64,000 nucleotides of DNA. It comes from DASPGX01 sp035620375. Its GTDB lineage: Bacteria > Patescibacteriota > Minisyncoccia > 2-02-FULL-40-12 > GWA2-44-9. The notes under the pieces were generated by a model that saw only the letters and a program-made list of their open reading frames with translations, made no database searches and had not been told where the DNA came from. Below are positions 30,843-39,251 of this stretch, piece by piece. The number at the start of each line of letters is the position of its first letter. Position 1 is the first letter of the stretch. Where the stretch lies: positions 32,207-96,206 of the forward strand of contig DASPGX010000006.1 of assembly GCA_035620375.1 (NCBI GenBank). Reading direction: 5' to 3'. Made by a program: the position numbers and the translations under genes.

Positions 30843-32030
30843 ATGGCGACGGCTCCCGAACCCGTATTCTCGGTATCCGAATTCCTGGACCTGGTCATTG
30901 AACTGCTCGGACAGCGGGACTTTGAGGTTCAGGGAGAGGTGACCGGCGCGAAATCCCATCCGACCGGATTCTATTTTTCCCTCAAGGACGAGCGGGGCGG
31001 GGGCCTCATGGACTGTTACATGAGTCCGTATGCATACCGCGGGGCGGGTATCGCGCTGGAGGACGGCATGCTGGTTAAGGTGGGCGGTATCGCCTCCATA
31101 TACAAACCCAAGGGCCGGTTCTCATTCCGCGTGCAGACCATCCAGTTGGCGGGAGAGGGGTCGCTGAAGAAGGCGTACGAGGCGCTCAAGAAAAAACTCA
31201 CGGAAGAGGGATTGTTTGACCGCAAACGGGCCTTGCCGGAATTCATTTCCCGCGTCGGGCTCATTACTTCTCGGACGGGAGCCGTTATTGACGATTTCCG
31301 CCGGAATCTCGCTCCGTTGGGCCTGTCGGTTCTGCATTACGATGTCCGGGTGGAGGGCGCGCAGGCGGTGCCGCAGGTCAAGCGGGCGCTTGAATGGTTC
31401 GGCAGGCATGCCGAACGGGTGGATGCCCTGGTGTTGGTCCGGGGAGGCGGTTCCATGGAGGACCTGCAGGCGTTTAACGACGAGTACGTGGTCCGCGGGG
31501 TATTCGGTTCGCGGGTGCCGACCGTCGTGAGCATCGGCCATGACCGTGATGTGCCGCTGGCGCAGATGGCGGCGGACGCCTCGGCATCCACGCCGACGGC
31601 GACGGCGCACGTCATTAACGCGAGCTGGGACCGGCTCCGGCGGCTTCCCGAGACGTCACAAAAATTGGTGTTCGCGTACGACACCGCCCTTTCGGCCGTC
31701 CGCGCCGATGTGGGCGGCCATGCGCACCGGCTGGCGACGCAGATGGCGCGCATCGCCGGCGCGGCGGACCGTATTCAGCAGCGATTAGGTCATGCGCTTG
31801 CGCATGTGGGCCACCGCATCGGACATCTTCGCGACGCCGTGGAGCGCCACGACAGGTTCCTGGCGTCGGTCAGTCCGGAACGGCAACTCCGGTTGGGGTA
31901 CAGCATCGTCACGGACGGAGCGGGGTCCGTTATCCGCGATGCGGCACAGCTGAAGCCGGGACACGCGGTGCGGACGCGCCTGGCAAGGGGGGCTTTCGTT
32001 TCGGAGGTGAAAGAATTATCATCGGAATAA
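30843..32030 (+). CDS. xseA: Exodeoxyribonuclease VII large subunit
   Basis: Catalytic subunit of ExoVII, which degrades single-stranded DNA in repair. 395 aa: N-terminal OB domain (FEVQGEVTGAKSHPTGFYFSLKDE), core GLITSRTGAVIDDF, LVRGGGSMEDLQAFNDE and SIGHDRDVPLAQMAADASASTPTA, then a coiled-coil region and C-terminal LGYSIVTD segment. Leaderless start. xseB overlaps by one base (TAATG). Confidence 0.94.
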   Translation: MATAPEPVFSVSEFLDLVIELLGQRDFEVQGEVTGAKSHPTGFYFSLKDERGGGLMDCYMSPYAYRGAGIALEDGMLVKVGGIASIYKPKGRFSFRVQTIQLAGEGSLKKAYEALKKKLTEEGLFDRKRALPEFISRVGLITSRTGAVIDDFRRNLAPLGLSVLHYDVRVEGAQAVPQVKRALEWFGRHAERVDALVLVRGGGSMEDLQAFNDEYVVRGVFGSRVPTVVSIGHDRDVPLAQMAADASASTPTATAHVINASWDRLRRLPETSQKLVFAYDTALSAVRADVGGHAHRLATQMARIAGAADRIQQRLGHALAHVGHRIGHLRDAVERHDRFLASVSPERQLRLGYSIVTDGAGSVIRDAAQLKPGHAVRTRLARGAFVSEVKELSSE

Positions 32031-32248
32031 TGCCGAAGACAACAGAGAAAAATGACATCGCCAAGTCGCTCCGGGAACTGGAGCGCATCGTCGCGTGGTT
32101 TGACGAACAGGAGCAGGTGGACGTCCAGCAGGGACTGGAGAAGGTTCGTGAAGGGGCGGTGCTGGTCAAGGAACTCCGCACGCGCCTGAAGGAAGTGGAA
32201 AACGAATTCAACGAGGTCAAGAAGGAACTGGAGGATGATGACGAATAA
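32030..32248 (+). CDS. xseB: Exodeoxyribonuclease VII small subunit
   Basis: 72-aa coiled-coil subunit: IAKSLRELERIVAWFDEQEQVDVQQGLEKVREG matches the XseB consensus (short helix, then 'L-E...G..L.K...EG'). Overlaps xseA at its start and the next gene by 14 bp at its end. Confidence 0.88.
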   Translation: MPKTTEKNDIAKSLRELERIVAWFDEQEQVDVQQGLEKVREGAVLVKELRTRLKEVENEFNEVKKELEDDDE

Positions 32249-33425
32249 CCGGTGGGTTATCTCGGGCGTTGCGGCCGTCCTGCTGGGTATCGGCCTGTGG
32301 CGCGCCGTCCCGGTTATCCGCGGCATCTGGCCCGCGTGGGGTCCCGCAGCGCCGGTACCGACGGTTGCGGGCTCGCCGTCTCCTGCGGTTTCCGGTCCGG
32401 CATTACCCGTTGCGCCGCTGACGGCCGCTCCCGGCTGGAAGGCTTTCCTGCTCACCGATGACGTGCCCGGTGCGCGGGACATGGCGCTGGATGCGTTCGG
32501 GAACGTCTGGGTGAGTCAGCCTTCCGAGGGAACGGTATCGCTCGTATATCTTAAGGACACCAATCCCGGTGTTCCGCCGGTCGTTTCTTCCGTGCTTCGT
32601 GACCTGGACCGTCCCCACGGTTTGGTTTTTGACCCGGCAAACGGATTCTCGCTCTATGTCGCGGAAGTGACCCGCATCATCCGGGTGGCTACGTACGGAG
32701 ACGGCGCTCCCGAGCATGTCGCCGACCTTCCCGCGGGAGGCCGGCATTTCACGCGGTCGCTGGCGTTCGGACCCGACGCCCGGCTGTACGTTTCCCTGGG
32801 CTCCACTTGCGACGTGTGTTACGAGGCACATCCGGAAATCGCGACCGTCATCTCCATGAATCGGGACGGTTCTGACCGGAGGACGGAGGCGACCGGACTG
32901 CGCAACGCGGTATTCATCGCGTTCCATCCGCAATTCACGGAATCGTTGTGGACCACCGAGATGGGACGCGACCGCCTCGGCGACAACCTGCCGCCCGACG
33001 AAATCAACGTCATTGACGTGGGAGGCGTCACCGAAGATTACGGTTGGCCCATCTGCTACGGAAACCACGTGCATGATGCCGACTTTGACAAAAATCAGTA
33101 CATACGCGACCCGTGCGAGGATACCGTGCCGCCGCTGATTGAGCTTCCCGCGCACGTCGCTCCTCTGGGTCTGGCATTCCTGGATGACGGCGACCTCTTG
33201 GTCGCGTATCACGGCTCGTGGAATTCCACGGTACCGGTCGGGTATAAGGTCGTGCGGTGGCACTGGGACGGCACCGGCTGGACGTCATCGGATTTTCTGA
33301 CCGGGTTCCTCCTGAATGGTTCCGCATTCGGACGTCCGGTTGATGTTTTGCCGATGCCGGACGGTTCCGTGCTTGTTTCCGATGACAAGGCCGGCGCCAT
33401 CTGGAAAATGATGCGGACCGAATAA
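32235..33425 (+). CDS. Membrane-anchored PQQ-type sugar dehydrogenase-like beta-propeller
   Basis: 396 aa. N-terminal TM anchor (about 8-24), Pro-rich linker, then a six-bladed propeller of the GSDH/sorbosone dehydrogenase class: DLDRPHGLVFDP, FTRSLAFGPDARLYVSLGSTC, LWTTEMGRDRLGDNLPPDEINVI, DYGWPICYG. These segments carry the PQQ and calcium site in relatives; no PQQ synthesis genes are in the window, so enzyme activity is uncertain. Translationally coupled to xseB. Confidence 0.85.
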   Translation: MMTNNRWVISGVAAVLLGIGLWRAVPVIRGIWPAWGPAAPVPTVAGSPSPAVSGPALPVAPLTAAPGWKAFLLTDDVPGARDMALDAFGNVWVSQPSEGTVSLVYLKDTNPGVPPVVSSVLRDLDRPHGLVFDPANGFSLYVAEVTRIIRVATYGDGAPEHVADLPAGGRHFTRSLAFGPDARLYVSLGSTCDVCYEAHPEIATVISMNRDGSDRRTEATGLRNAVFIAFHPQFTESLWTTEMGRDRLGDNLPPDEINVIDVGGVTEDYGWPICYGNHVHDADFDKNQYIRDPCEDTVPPLIELPAHVAPLGLAFLDDGDLLVAYHGSWNSTVPVGYKVVRWHWDGTGWTSSDFLTGFLLNGSAFGRPVDVLPMPDGSVLVSDDKAGAIWKMMRTE

Positions 33426-34348
33426 TGCCCGAACCTACGCCACAACCGTCGCCGGAGAAACGGGAGCATCCGGTGATTATGTCATACGGGGAAACGCGCC
33501 CCAAAGAAGGCGGCAACGGCATAAATGAGGATGCAATTATCAGCGACGATGCGGAACGCTTATACGGCGTATTTGACGGCATGGGCGGGCACGATGCGGG
33601 CGAAATTGCATCCGCGGAGGCCGTCAAAGCCGTCCGTGAAGCTGTGGCTCAGTGGGATACCGTCGTGGACGAGGACGTTTCTGACCTTCCGAATTCACTG
33701 GGAAGGGCGCTCGTCCAGGCGCACCGGGCGGTGCGCACCGCGGCAGGAGGGGGAAACATGGGAACGACGGCATCCGTCGCCAAGCTGGTTGAACGGAGCG
33801 ACGGTACGTTTGCCGCCGTGGTTTCCACTGTGGGCGACAGTCCAGCGTATGTCTGGCGGGCGGAGGCGAAAACGCTTGAGCTTGTCGGCGGAGATGACGA
33901 CATGCTCGTCGGCGGGGAACTGTATATCCGACTGGGACTCGGGCTGAAGCCCGCCGAAGCCCTGCCGACGGACGAAGAAATCGGAGAAATCCGCCGTGAG
34001 ATCAGGAATGCGACAACGGAGGCGGAGCTATCGCCCCGGGCACAGGAGCTCTGGAAGCGCAGGAACATCGTGGGACAGAATCTCGGCAATGAAGACCACG
34101 AGCCGGATCCCCGGAGCCGGCTTGTGGAGCTTGCCAAGGGCGATAAACTTCTGCTGATGTCCGATGGCATCTCCGACTTCGTGGGCGAGCAGGACATCGC
34201 GTCGGCCGCCGCGGGTACCCGGACCCCGAAGGAGCTATCCGTGCTCCTTGTGGAATCTGCACTCGCTACGAGCCAGGACAAAGCGCAATTTCGGACCACA
34301 GGCAAAAATCCGGACGATTTGAGCGTCGTTGTTGTGCAGATATCATGA
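33425..34348 (+). CDS. PP2C-family serine/threonine phosphatase
   Basis: 307 aa. Metal/catalytic motifs NEDA, GVFDGMGGHDAGE, GTTA, VGDSPAYVW, LLLMSDGISD and DDLSVVVV are present, so likely active. An inserted helical segment (about 170-225) is unusual. Cytosolic. Overlaps neighbours by 1 and 4 bp. No Hanks-type kinase partner is in the window. Confidence 0.9.
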   Translation: MPEPTPQPSPEKREHPVIMSYGETRPKEGGNGINEDAIISDDAERLYGVFDGMGGHDAGEIASAEAVKAVREAVAQWDTVVDEDVSDLPNSLGRALVQAHRAVRTAAGGGNMGTTASVAKLVERSDGTFAAVVSTVGDSPAYVWRAEAKTLELVGGDDDMLVGGELYIRLGLGLKPAEALPTDEEIGEIRREIRNATTEAELSPRAQELWKRRNIVGQNLGNEDHEPDPRSRLVELAKGDKLLLMSDGISDFVGEQDIASAAAGTRTPKELSVLLVESALATSQDKAQFRTTGKNPDDLSVVVVQIS

Positions 34349-35055
34349 CCAAACTTCACCGATTCATCGGCCCCTGGCAGCTGGCGCACGGAAACGTGCG
34401 TCTGGACGATGCGGATTTGGCGCATCAGATGCGCTCGGTACTGAAGCTCAAGGCCGGCGAGACCGTTATTCTGGGCGACGGCACCGGTCAGGAGGCTCAC
34501 TGCAGCATTCTGTCCTATGAGCGCGACGCGGTGGTCGTCCAGTGTAACAGCATCGGCCGGAACGCAGCCGAACCGCAGGCGCATCTGGTTCTGTATTGCG
34601 CGGTGCTCAAGCATGAGCACTTTGAGCTCGCCGCGGGCAAAGTCACGGAAATCGGCGCAAGATCCATTGTGCCGGTCATCACGGCGCGCACAGTCAAGCT
34701 GAATCTGCGCACGGACCGCGTGGAGCGCATCGTGCGCGAGGCCGCGGAGCTGGCGGGGCGCGGACTGGTGCCGGAGGTCAGGGACGTCATGACCTTCGAC
34801 CAGGCGCTTTCGGATGCGCATCACAACGACGCCAACCTGTTTCTGGACCCCGAAGGCAAGCCGCTGGACCGGCTCGGCGCGGGGAACCGGAAGGTCGGCA
34901 TCTTTATCGGGCCCGAAGGCGGCTGGGACGAAAACGAGAAGCGTGCCGCTCACGAATACGGGATGCGCATCATTTCCCTGGGCCCGCTGGTCATGCGTGC
35001 CGAGACCGCCGCCGTCGTCGCGGCATATTTGACACTACACACATTGCGTAGTTAA
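34345..35055 (+). CDS. rsmE: 16S rRNA (uracil-1498-N3)-methyltransferase
   Basis: SPOUT-class methyltransferase acting on 16S rRNA in the 30S subunit. 236 aa; N-terminal PUA-like domain (HQMRSVLKLKAGETVILGDGTG), KVTEIGARSIVPVIT, and the knotted C-terminus IFIGPEGGWDENE...SLGPLVMRAETAA. Coupled to the phosphatase gene by ATGA. The promoter of the following gene lies in its last codons. Confidence 0.93.
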   Translation: MTKLHRFIGPWQLAHGNVRLDDADLAHQMRSVLKLKAGETVILGDGTGQEAHCSILSYERDAVVVQCNSIGRNAAEPQAHLVLYCAVLKHEHFELAAGKVTEIGARSIVPVITARTVKLNLRTDRVERIVREAAELAGRGLVPEVRDVMTFDQALSDAHHNDANLFLDPEGKPLDRLGAGNRKVGIFIGPEGGWDENEKRAAHEYGMRIISLGPLVMRAETAAVVAAYLTLHTLRS

Positions 35056-35057
35056 AT
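35029..35057 (+). promoter_or_regulatory. Promoter of the PspC-like gene
   Basis: TTGACA (35029-35034), 17 bp, TTAAAT (35052-35057), ending 6 nt before the ATG; leaderless. Confidence 0.75.
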
Positions 35058-35063
35058 ATCCGC

Positions 35064-35354
35064 ATGAAGAAGATATATCGCGCCCCGCGTGAGGGCATTC
35101 TCGGCGGAGTCGCCGCCGGATTCGCCCAATATTTCGACACGGACCCGGTGTTCGTCCGTTTGGGCGTCGCGGTGCTGGCCATCGTTACCGAGGTCTGGCC
35201 GGTCCTGCTGCTGTACGTATTTTTGTACATCATCATGCCTGTGGATCCGGCCCAGGAGACGGTCCAATCCAATCAGGAGCCCAAGGACGTGACCCCGGCG
35301 GGGGACAGAAAGGAAGAGCCGGTGGAGCGCATGGACTCGGGGCAGAACATGTAG
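35064..35354 (+). CDS. PspC-domain membrane protein
   Basis: 96 aa. KKIYRAPREGILGGVAAGFAQYFDTDPVFVRLGVAVLAIVT is the PspC signature, followed by a TM helix (VWPVLLLYVFLYIIMP) and a polar tail. PspC proteins sense or relay envelope stress. Strong independent promoter inside rsmE. Confidence 0.9.
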   Translation: MKKIYRAPREGILGGVAAGFAQYFDTDPVFVRLGVAVLAIVTEVWPVLLLYVFLYIIMPVDPAQETVQSNQEPKDVTPAGDRKEEPVERMDSGQNM

Positions 35355-35365
35355 GCACGAAAGAG

Positions 35366-35395
35366 AAAGGGCGATCCCCATGGGGATCGCCCTTT
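35366..35395. terminator. Bidirectional terminator after the PspC-like gene
   Basis: Perfect 30-nt palindrome, AAAGGGCGATCCCC and its complement, between convergent genes. Confidence 0.8.
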
Positions 35396-35413
35396 GCGTT
35401 CTTCCGTCCGGAC

Positions 35414-35689
35414 TCAGACCGGATGCGCCGGAAACTCGTCCGTGAGCGCGCTTATCACGCGCCGGAACTCCGTTCCCGCCTCCAGGGTCCGGGTTCGGAA
35501 CCTGGCGTGCGCCTCCGCCAACCGTACGTTGACGGGGTCGTCTCCCGGGTCGGTGTCCAGTACTTCGCGCTGAAACTCCTCCAGTGCGCCCTGAGTGACC
35601 TTCCGGAACCGGTCCCGGGCACGGATGACCGGGTCTTCTCCGCCGTGCCGCGCGATGGCGGTCTCCAGCGGTTCGCTTGCGGTGCTCAT
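35414..35689 (-). CDS. Small helical protein of unknown function
   Basis: 91 aa, charged and helical, without TM helix, signal or cysteine (DRFRKVTQGALEEFQREVLDTDPGDDPVNVRLAEAHARFR). GAGGAGG precedes the ATG. Second gene of a two-gene unit with the zinc-ribbon protein upstream. No family recognised. Confidence 0.6.
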   Translation of the reverse strand: MSTASEPLETAIARHGGEDPVIRARDRFRKVTQGALEEFQREVLDTDPGDDPVNVRLAEAHARFRTRTLEAGTEFRRVISALTDEFPAHPV

Positions 35690-35698
35690 TGAACCTCC

Positions 35699-35887
35699 TC
35701 AGGGCCCCAAGTCCGCGGGACGGAACGTGCCGTCGGCACGGGGAAGGAACCCTTCGTCCACCATCCAGTGGTATTCGTCCCCGGCGCACGGAAGGCAGAT
35801 GCCCCCGTTGTCGTCCAGGTCCGACTTCTTGGTGAACCGCGTGCATTGCGCGCAACGCGGTTGCTTTCGCTTCTTCCTTGTTGTCAT
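35699..35887 (-). CDS. Small zinc-ribbon protein
   Basis: 62 aa. A basic start (MTTRKKRKQPR) then CAQC-x18-CLPC, a four-cysteine zinc knuckle, and WMVDEGFLPRADGTFRPADLGP. GGGAGG lies 4 nt before the ATG, which fixes this start over a longer frame. Possibly binds RNA or protein; unknown family. Confidence 0.65.
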   Translation of the reverse strand: MTTRKKRKQPRCAQCTRFTKKSDLDDNGGICLPCAGDEYHWMVDEGFLPRADGTFRPADLGP

Positions 35888-35908
35888 GGAACCTCCCAGA
35901 TAACTTTT

Positions 35909-35937
35909 ATTATAGCACAAAATAACTCTAAAATCAA
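35909..35937 (-). promoter_or_regulatory. Promoter of the zinc-ribbon operon
   Basis: Minus strand TTGATT (35932-35937), 17 bp, TATAAT (35909-35914) with extended TGC. Confidence 0.75.
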
Positions 35938-35968
35938 CCGCTTTTTGTCATGTAAAATCCGTGCGAAA

Positions 35969-36622
35969 ATGGCTGATATGCCGTATACGCCCCGGCCGAC
36001 GGCGGCACAGAAAAGGCGCGCTGAACGCATCCTTGGCATTCTCAAGAACCTGTTCCCCGATGCCGGTATCGTCCTGAATTACCGCACGCCGTGGGAGCTC
36101 ATGGTCGCCGTCCAGTTGTCCGCCCAATGCACCGACAAGAAAGTGAACGAGGTCACCGAGAAACTGTTCACGAAGTACCGGAACCTGGACGACTATGTGA
36201 ACGCGGACGCCGGGGAATTTCAGAAGGATATCTATCAGACCGGTTTCTATAAGAATAAGACCAAGAACATTCTCGCCGCCGCGAAAATGGTGAAGAAGGA
36301 CTTCGGCGGCAAGCTCCCGCGGTCAATGGAAGAGATGCTGAAAATTCCGGGCGTGGCCCGCAAGACGGCGAACGTTGTGCTCGGCAACGCGTTCGGTGTC
36401 GTTGAGGGCATCGCTGTGGATACGCATGTCCTTCGCCTGTCCCGCCAGCTTGGCCTGACCGTGCATGAGGATCCGGTGAAGGTGGAACGGGACCTGATGG
36501 CGCTGTTCCCCGAACAGGAATGGCTCCGGCTGACCTACCGGCTCATTGAGTACGGACGGAAGTATTCACCGGCACACAAGAAGGACCATAGCGGAGAGCC
36601 GCTGGAATCATTGTATGTCTGA
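35969..36622 (+). CDS. nth: Endonuclease III, Fe-S-free form
   Basis: Base-excision repair DNA glycosylase/AP lyase for oxidised pyrimidines. 217 aa with HhH IPGVARKTANVVLGNAFG (catalytic Lys) and VDTHVLR (catalytic Asp). The C-terminus (YGRKYSPAHKKDHSGEPLESLYV) has none of the four cysteines that hold the [4Fe-4S] cluster in E. coli Nth; the only Cys is in SAQC. TAAAAT 10 nt upstream and no Shine-Dalgarno. Overlaps the next gene by 8 bp. Confidence 0.9.
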   Translation: MADMPYTPRPTAAQKRRAERILGILKNLFPDAGIVLNYRTPWELMVAVQLSAQCTDKKVNEVTEKLFTKYRNLDDYVNADAGEFQKDIYQTGFYKNKTKNILAAAKMVKKDFGGKLPRSMEEMLKIPGVARKTANVVLGNAFGVVEGIAVDTHVLRLSRQLGLTVHEDPVKVERDLMALFPEQEWLRLTYRLIEYGRKYSPAHKKDHSGEPLESLYV

Positions 36623-39251
36623 ACGGAACAGCCCGGAGAATCACTGGCATGCGCGGGGGGCGGACGAGGTGGTCCGCGTATTCGGTTCATCTCCGGACGG
36701 GCTGTCCGAGGGCGAGGCCGCAGCCCGCATGGAGCGGTACGGACGGAATGAGTTCCCGGAGCACGGACGGGGCGAGTTCCGGGACATCGTCGTCCGCCAG
36801 TTCACCGACCCGCTCATTCTCATCCTGTTGGCGGCGGGTGCCGCGTCGTTCGCTCTGCATGCCCGCGTGGATGCCATCATCATCTTCGGTGCGGTCCTGA
36901 TTAACGCCGCCATCGGATTTTGGCAGGAATACAAGGTATCCGCCGTGCTCGCGGAGCTCCGGGGCAAACTCAAATCCAGCGCCACCGTCATCCGCGACGG
37001 GCGCGCACATATCGTTGACGCCACGGGCCTGGTCCCCGGGGACATTATCGCGCTCCGGCAAGGTGAGCGTGTTCCGGCGGACGGACGCGTCATCGCGCAG
37101 TCCGGCCTGAAGACCAACGAGGCCGTGCTAACCGGAGAATCCATGCCCGTCGCCAAGCAGACGGAGCCCGTGGACCGCGATATGGGCGTCAGCGACCAGC
37201 ACAGTATGGTATTCACCGGTTCGTTGGTCGCCGAGGGAACGGGCACGGTCGTCGTTACCGGTACGGGGCTGAAGACGGAGTTCGGCGCGATTGCGGGCAT
37301 GGTGATGCGCGAGCGCGGAAAAGACGTGACCCGTCTGCAGGTACGCATGCGGAATCTCGCCAAGACGCTCGGTACGGTATTTGTCGTGGTGACGATGGCC
37401 CTGTTCGTTGTCGGCGTGGCAACGGGCAGAGATCCTCTCCTGATGCTGCTGACCGCCGTTGCGACAGCTGTCGCGGCGGTTCCGGAAAGCCTGCCGGTTT
37501 CCCTGGGTATCGTGCTTGCCATCGGTGCCCGCCGGATACTGGATCACGGCGGTCTCGTACGGAAAATGTCGGCCGCCGAATCGCTGGGGAGCGTAACACT
37601 CATTGCAACCGACAAGACCGCGACGCTGACCGAGGGCGTTATGGAGGTGGTACGTCTCGTTTCGCAGGAGGGCACTGAATGGGATGCCGGGGATTTCGGC
37701 AAAGCCGTGGCCAGCGACCGCGACCCGCTCCGGGATGTCATTGAACGTCTGGCGCTCTCCAGCAGTTCGGCGGTGGAGAATCCGTCGGCGCCGCAGACGG
37801 AATGGAAGATGAGCGGCACTCCGGTGGACCGGGGAATACTCCGCATGGCGCTCAAGGCGGGATTGAATCATGAGGAGCTTCCCCGTCGCCGCCGACAGAT
37901 GGCCGAACTTCCGTTTGATGCGCGCCGGAAGAATTCAGCGGTGGTTTCGGAGGGGCCGTCCGGGCCTATGCTCACCGTGCTGGGCGCCCCCGAGGTCATT
38001 ATCGGGGCGTCGGAGATGACGGATGACGAGCGAATCCGTCTGCAGAAGCGGGTCCAGGAGTTGGCGCATGAAGGATTCCGCGTGCTGGCGGTAGCGAACC
38101 GGTCGTGGGACAGCGGAGAACATACCATCGTACCCGAGGACCTCGTGGGACTGCAGTACCCGACGCTCGTCGTGTTTTCGGACCCCGTGCGGGGCGATGT
38201 GGCCGAGGTTATTGCGACGGCGCAGAGAGCGGGTGCACGGGTTGTGATGGTCACCGGCGACCATGCGCAGACCGCCGAGTACGTTGCGCGCCAGACGGGG
38301 ATTTTGCGCGGGACGGGCCGGGTGGTAACCGGCAAGGATCTTCCCGAAGACGCGGCGCTTATCACGGATAACTACGATGTGTTTGCCCGCGTAAGCCCGG
38401 CGGACAAGGTGCGAATCGTCCAGGCCTTCCAGGAGCGGGGAGAGACGACCGCTGTTTTGGGTGACGGCGTCAACGACGCTCCGGCGCTCGTGCGCGCCGA
38501 TATCGGTGTTGCGGTCGGCTCGGGTACCGAGGTCGCCAAGGAGGCGTCCGACCTTATTTTGCTCGGCGACAATTTCCGTATCATCGTCCAGGCTATCCGG
38601 CAGGGCCGTATTATTTTTGACAACATCGCCAAGGTCGGTATTTTCCTGCTTTCCGATTCGTTCACGGAAATCGTGCTCCTGGCGGGATCCATCATGCTCG
38701 GACTGCCGCTCGCGCTCCTTCCGGCGCAGTTGCTCTGGGTGAACATTATTGAGGGCATTCTGCCCGCTGTTGCGCTGGCGTGGGACCGTACGGAGGAGGA
38801 TGTCATGCGCCAGCGTCCGCGCCGAATCGGGCAATTGTTCTCCGGCGGCATGCGGCGGTTCATCGCGATGTTTGCGGTGATTACCAGTATCACGCTGTTT
38901 CTCCTGTTCGTCTTTGAGCTGGGCAACGGTTCGGTGGAACATGCCCGGACGATGACGTTCGTCGGTCTGGGCATCACTTCCATGTTCTATGTCTTCTCGG
39001 TGCGCTCCCTTGCAGTGCCTGTCTGGAAAATCAATCCGTTCGCCAACTGGCGCCTGAATGTCGCCGTTATCCTTGGTCTCGCCGGCTATGTCGCGGCGTT
39101 CTACCTGCCGTTCCTTAATAAGCTGCTGGGCACCGTGCCGCTGAACCGTGAGGACCTGATGCTGCTGGCCGGACTGTCGGTGATGAATATCGGACTGTTT
39201 GAGGCGGGTAAGCGGATGTTCCTCGGGCGTACCGACCGTTCGCTCGTATGA
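36615..39251 (+). CDS. P-type cation-transporting ATPase (P2A-like) with altered phosphorylation motif
   Basis: 878 aa. N-terminal cation-ATPase domain, LTGES actuator loop, membrane helix M4 PESLPVSLG, nucleotide domain, GDGVNDAPALVRADIGVAVG hinge and about ten TM helices, as in Ca2+/Mn2+ or Na+/K+-type pumps. The phosphorylation site reads DKTATLTEG (Asp333) instead of DKTGTLT: the glycine is Ala336 (GCG codon). Everything else looks functional. Sits between nth and mutY with overlaps of 8 and 4 bp, so one transcript. Confidence 0.92.
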   Translation: MSERNSPENHWHARGADEVVRVFGSSPDGLSEGEAAARMERYGRNEFPEHGRGEFRDIVVRQFTDPLILILLAAGAASFALHARVDAIIIFGAVLINAAIGFWQEYKVSAVLAELRGKLKSSATVIRDGRAHIVDATGLVPGDIIALRQGERVPADGRVIAQSGLKTNEAVLTGESMPVAKQTEPVDRDMGVSDQHSMVFTGSLVAEGTGTVVVTGTGLKTEFGAIAGMVMRERGKDVTRLQVRMRNLAKTLGTVFVVVTMALFVVGVATGRDPLLMLLTAVATAVAAVPESLPVSLGIVLAIGARRILDHGGLVRKMSAAESLGSVTLIATDKTATLTEGVMEVVRLVSQEGTEWDAGDFGKAVASDRDPLRDVIERLALSSSSAVENPSAPQTEWKMSGTPVDRGILRMALKAGLNHEELPRRRRQMAELPFDARRKNSAVVSEGPSGPMLTVLGAPEVIIGASEMTDDERIRLQKRVQELAHEGFRVLAVANRSWDSGEHTIVPEDLVGLQYPTLVVFSDPVRGDVAEVIATAQRAGARVVMVTGDHAQTAEYVARQTGILRGTGRVVTGKDLPEDAALITDNYDVFARVSPADKVRIVQAFQERGETTAVLGDGVNDAPALVRADIGVAVGSGTEVAKEASDLILLGDNFRIIVQAIRQGRIIFDNIAKVGIFLLSDSFTEIVLLAGSIMLGLPLALLPAQLLWVNIIEGILPAVALAWDRTEEDVMRQRPRRIGQLFSGGMRRFIAMFAVITSITLFLLFVFELGNGSVEHARTMTFVGLGITSMFYVFSVRSLAVPVWKINPFANWRLNVAVILGLAGYVAAFYLPFLNKLLGTVPLNREDLMLLAGLSVMNIGLFEAGKRMFLGRTDRSLV

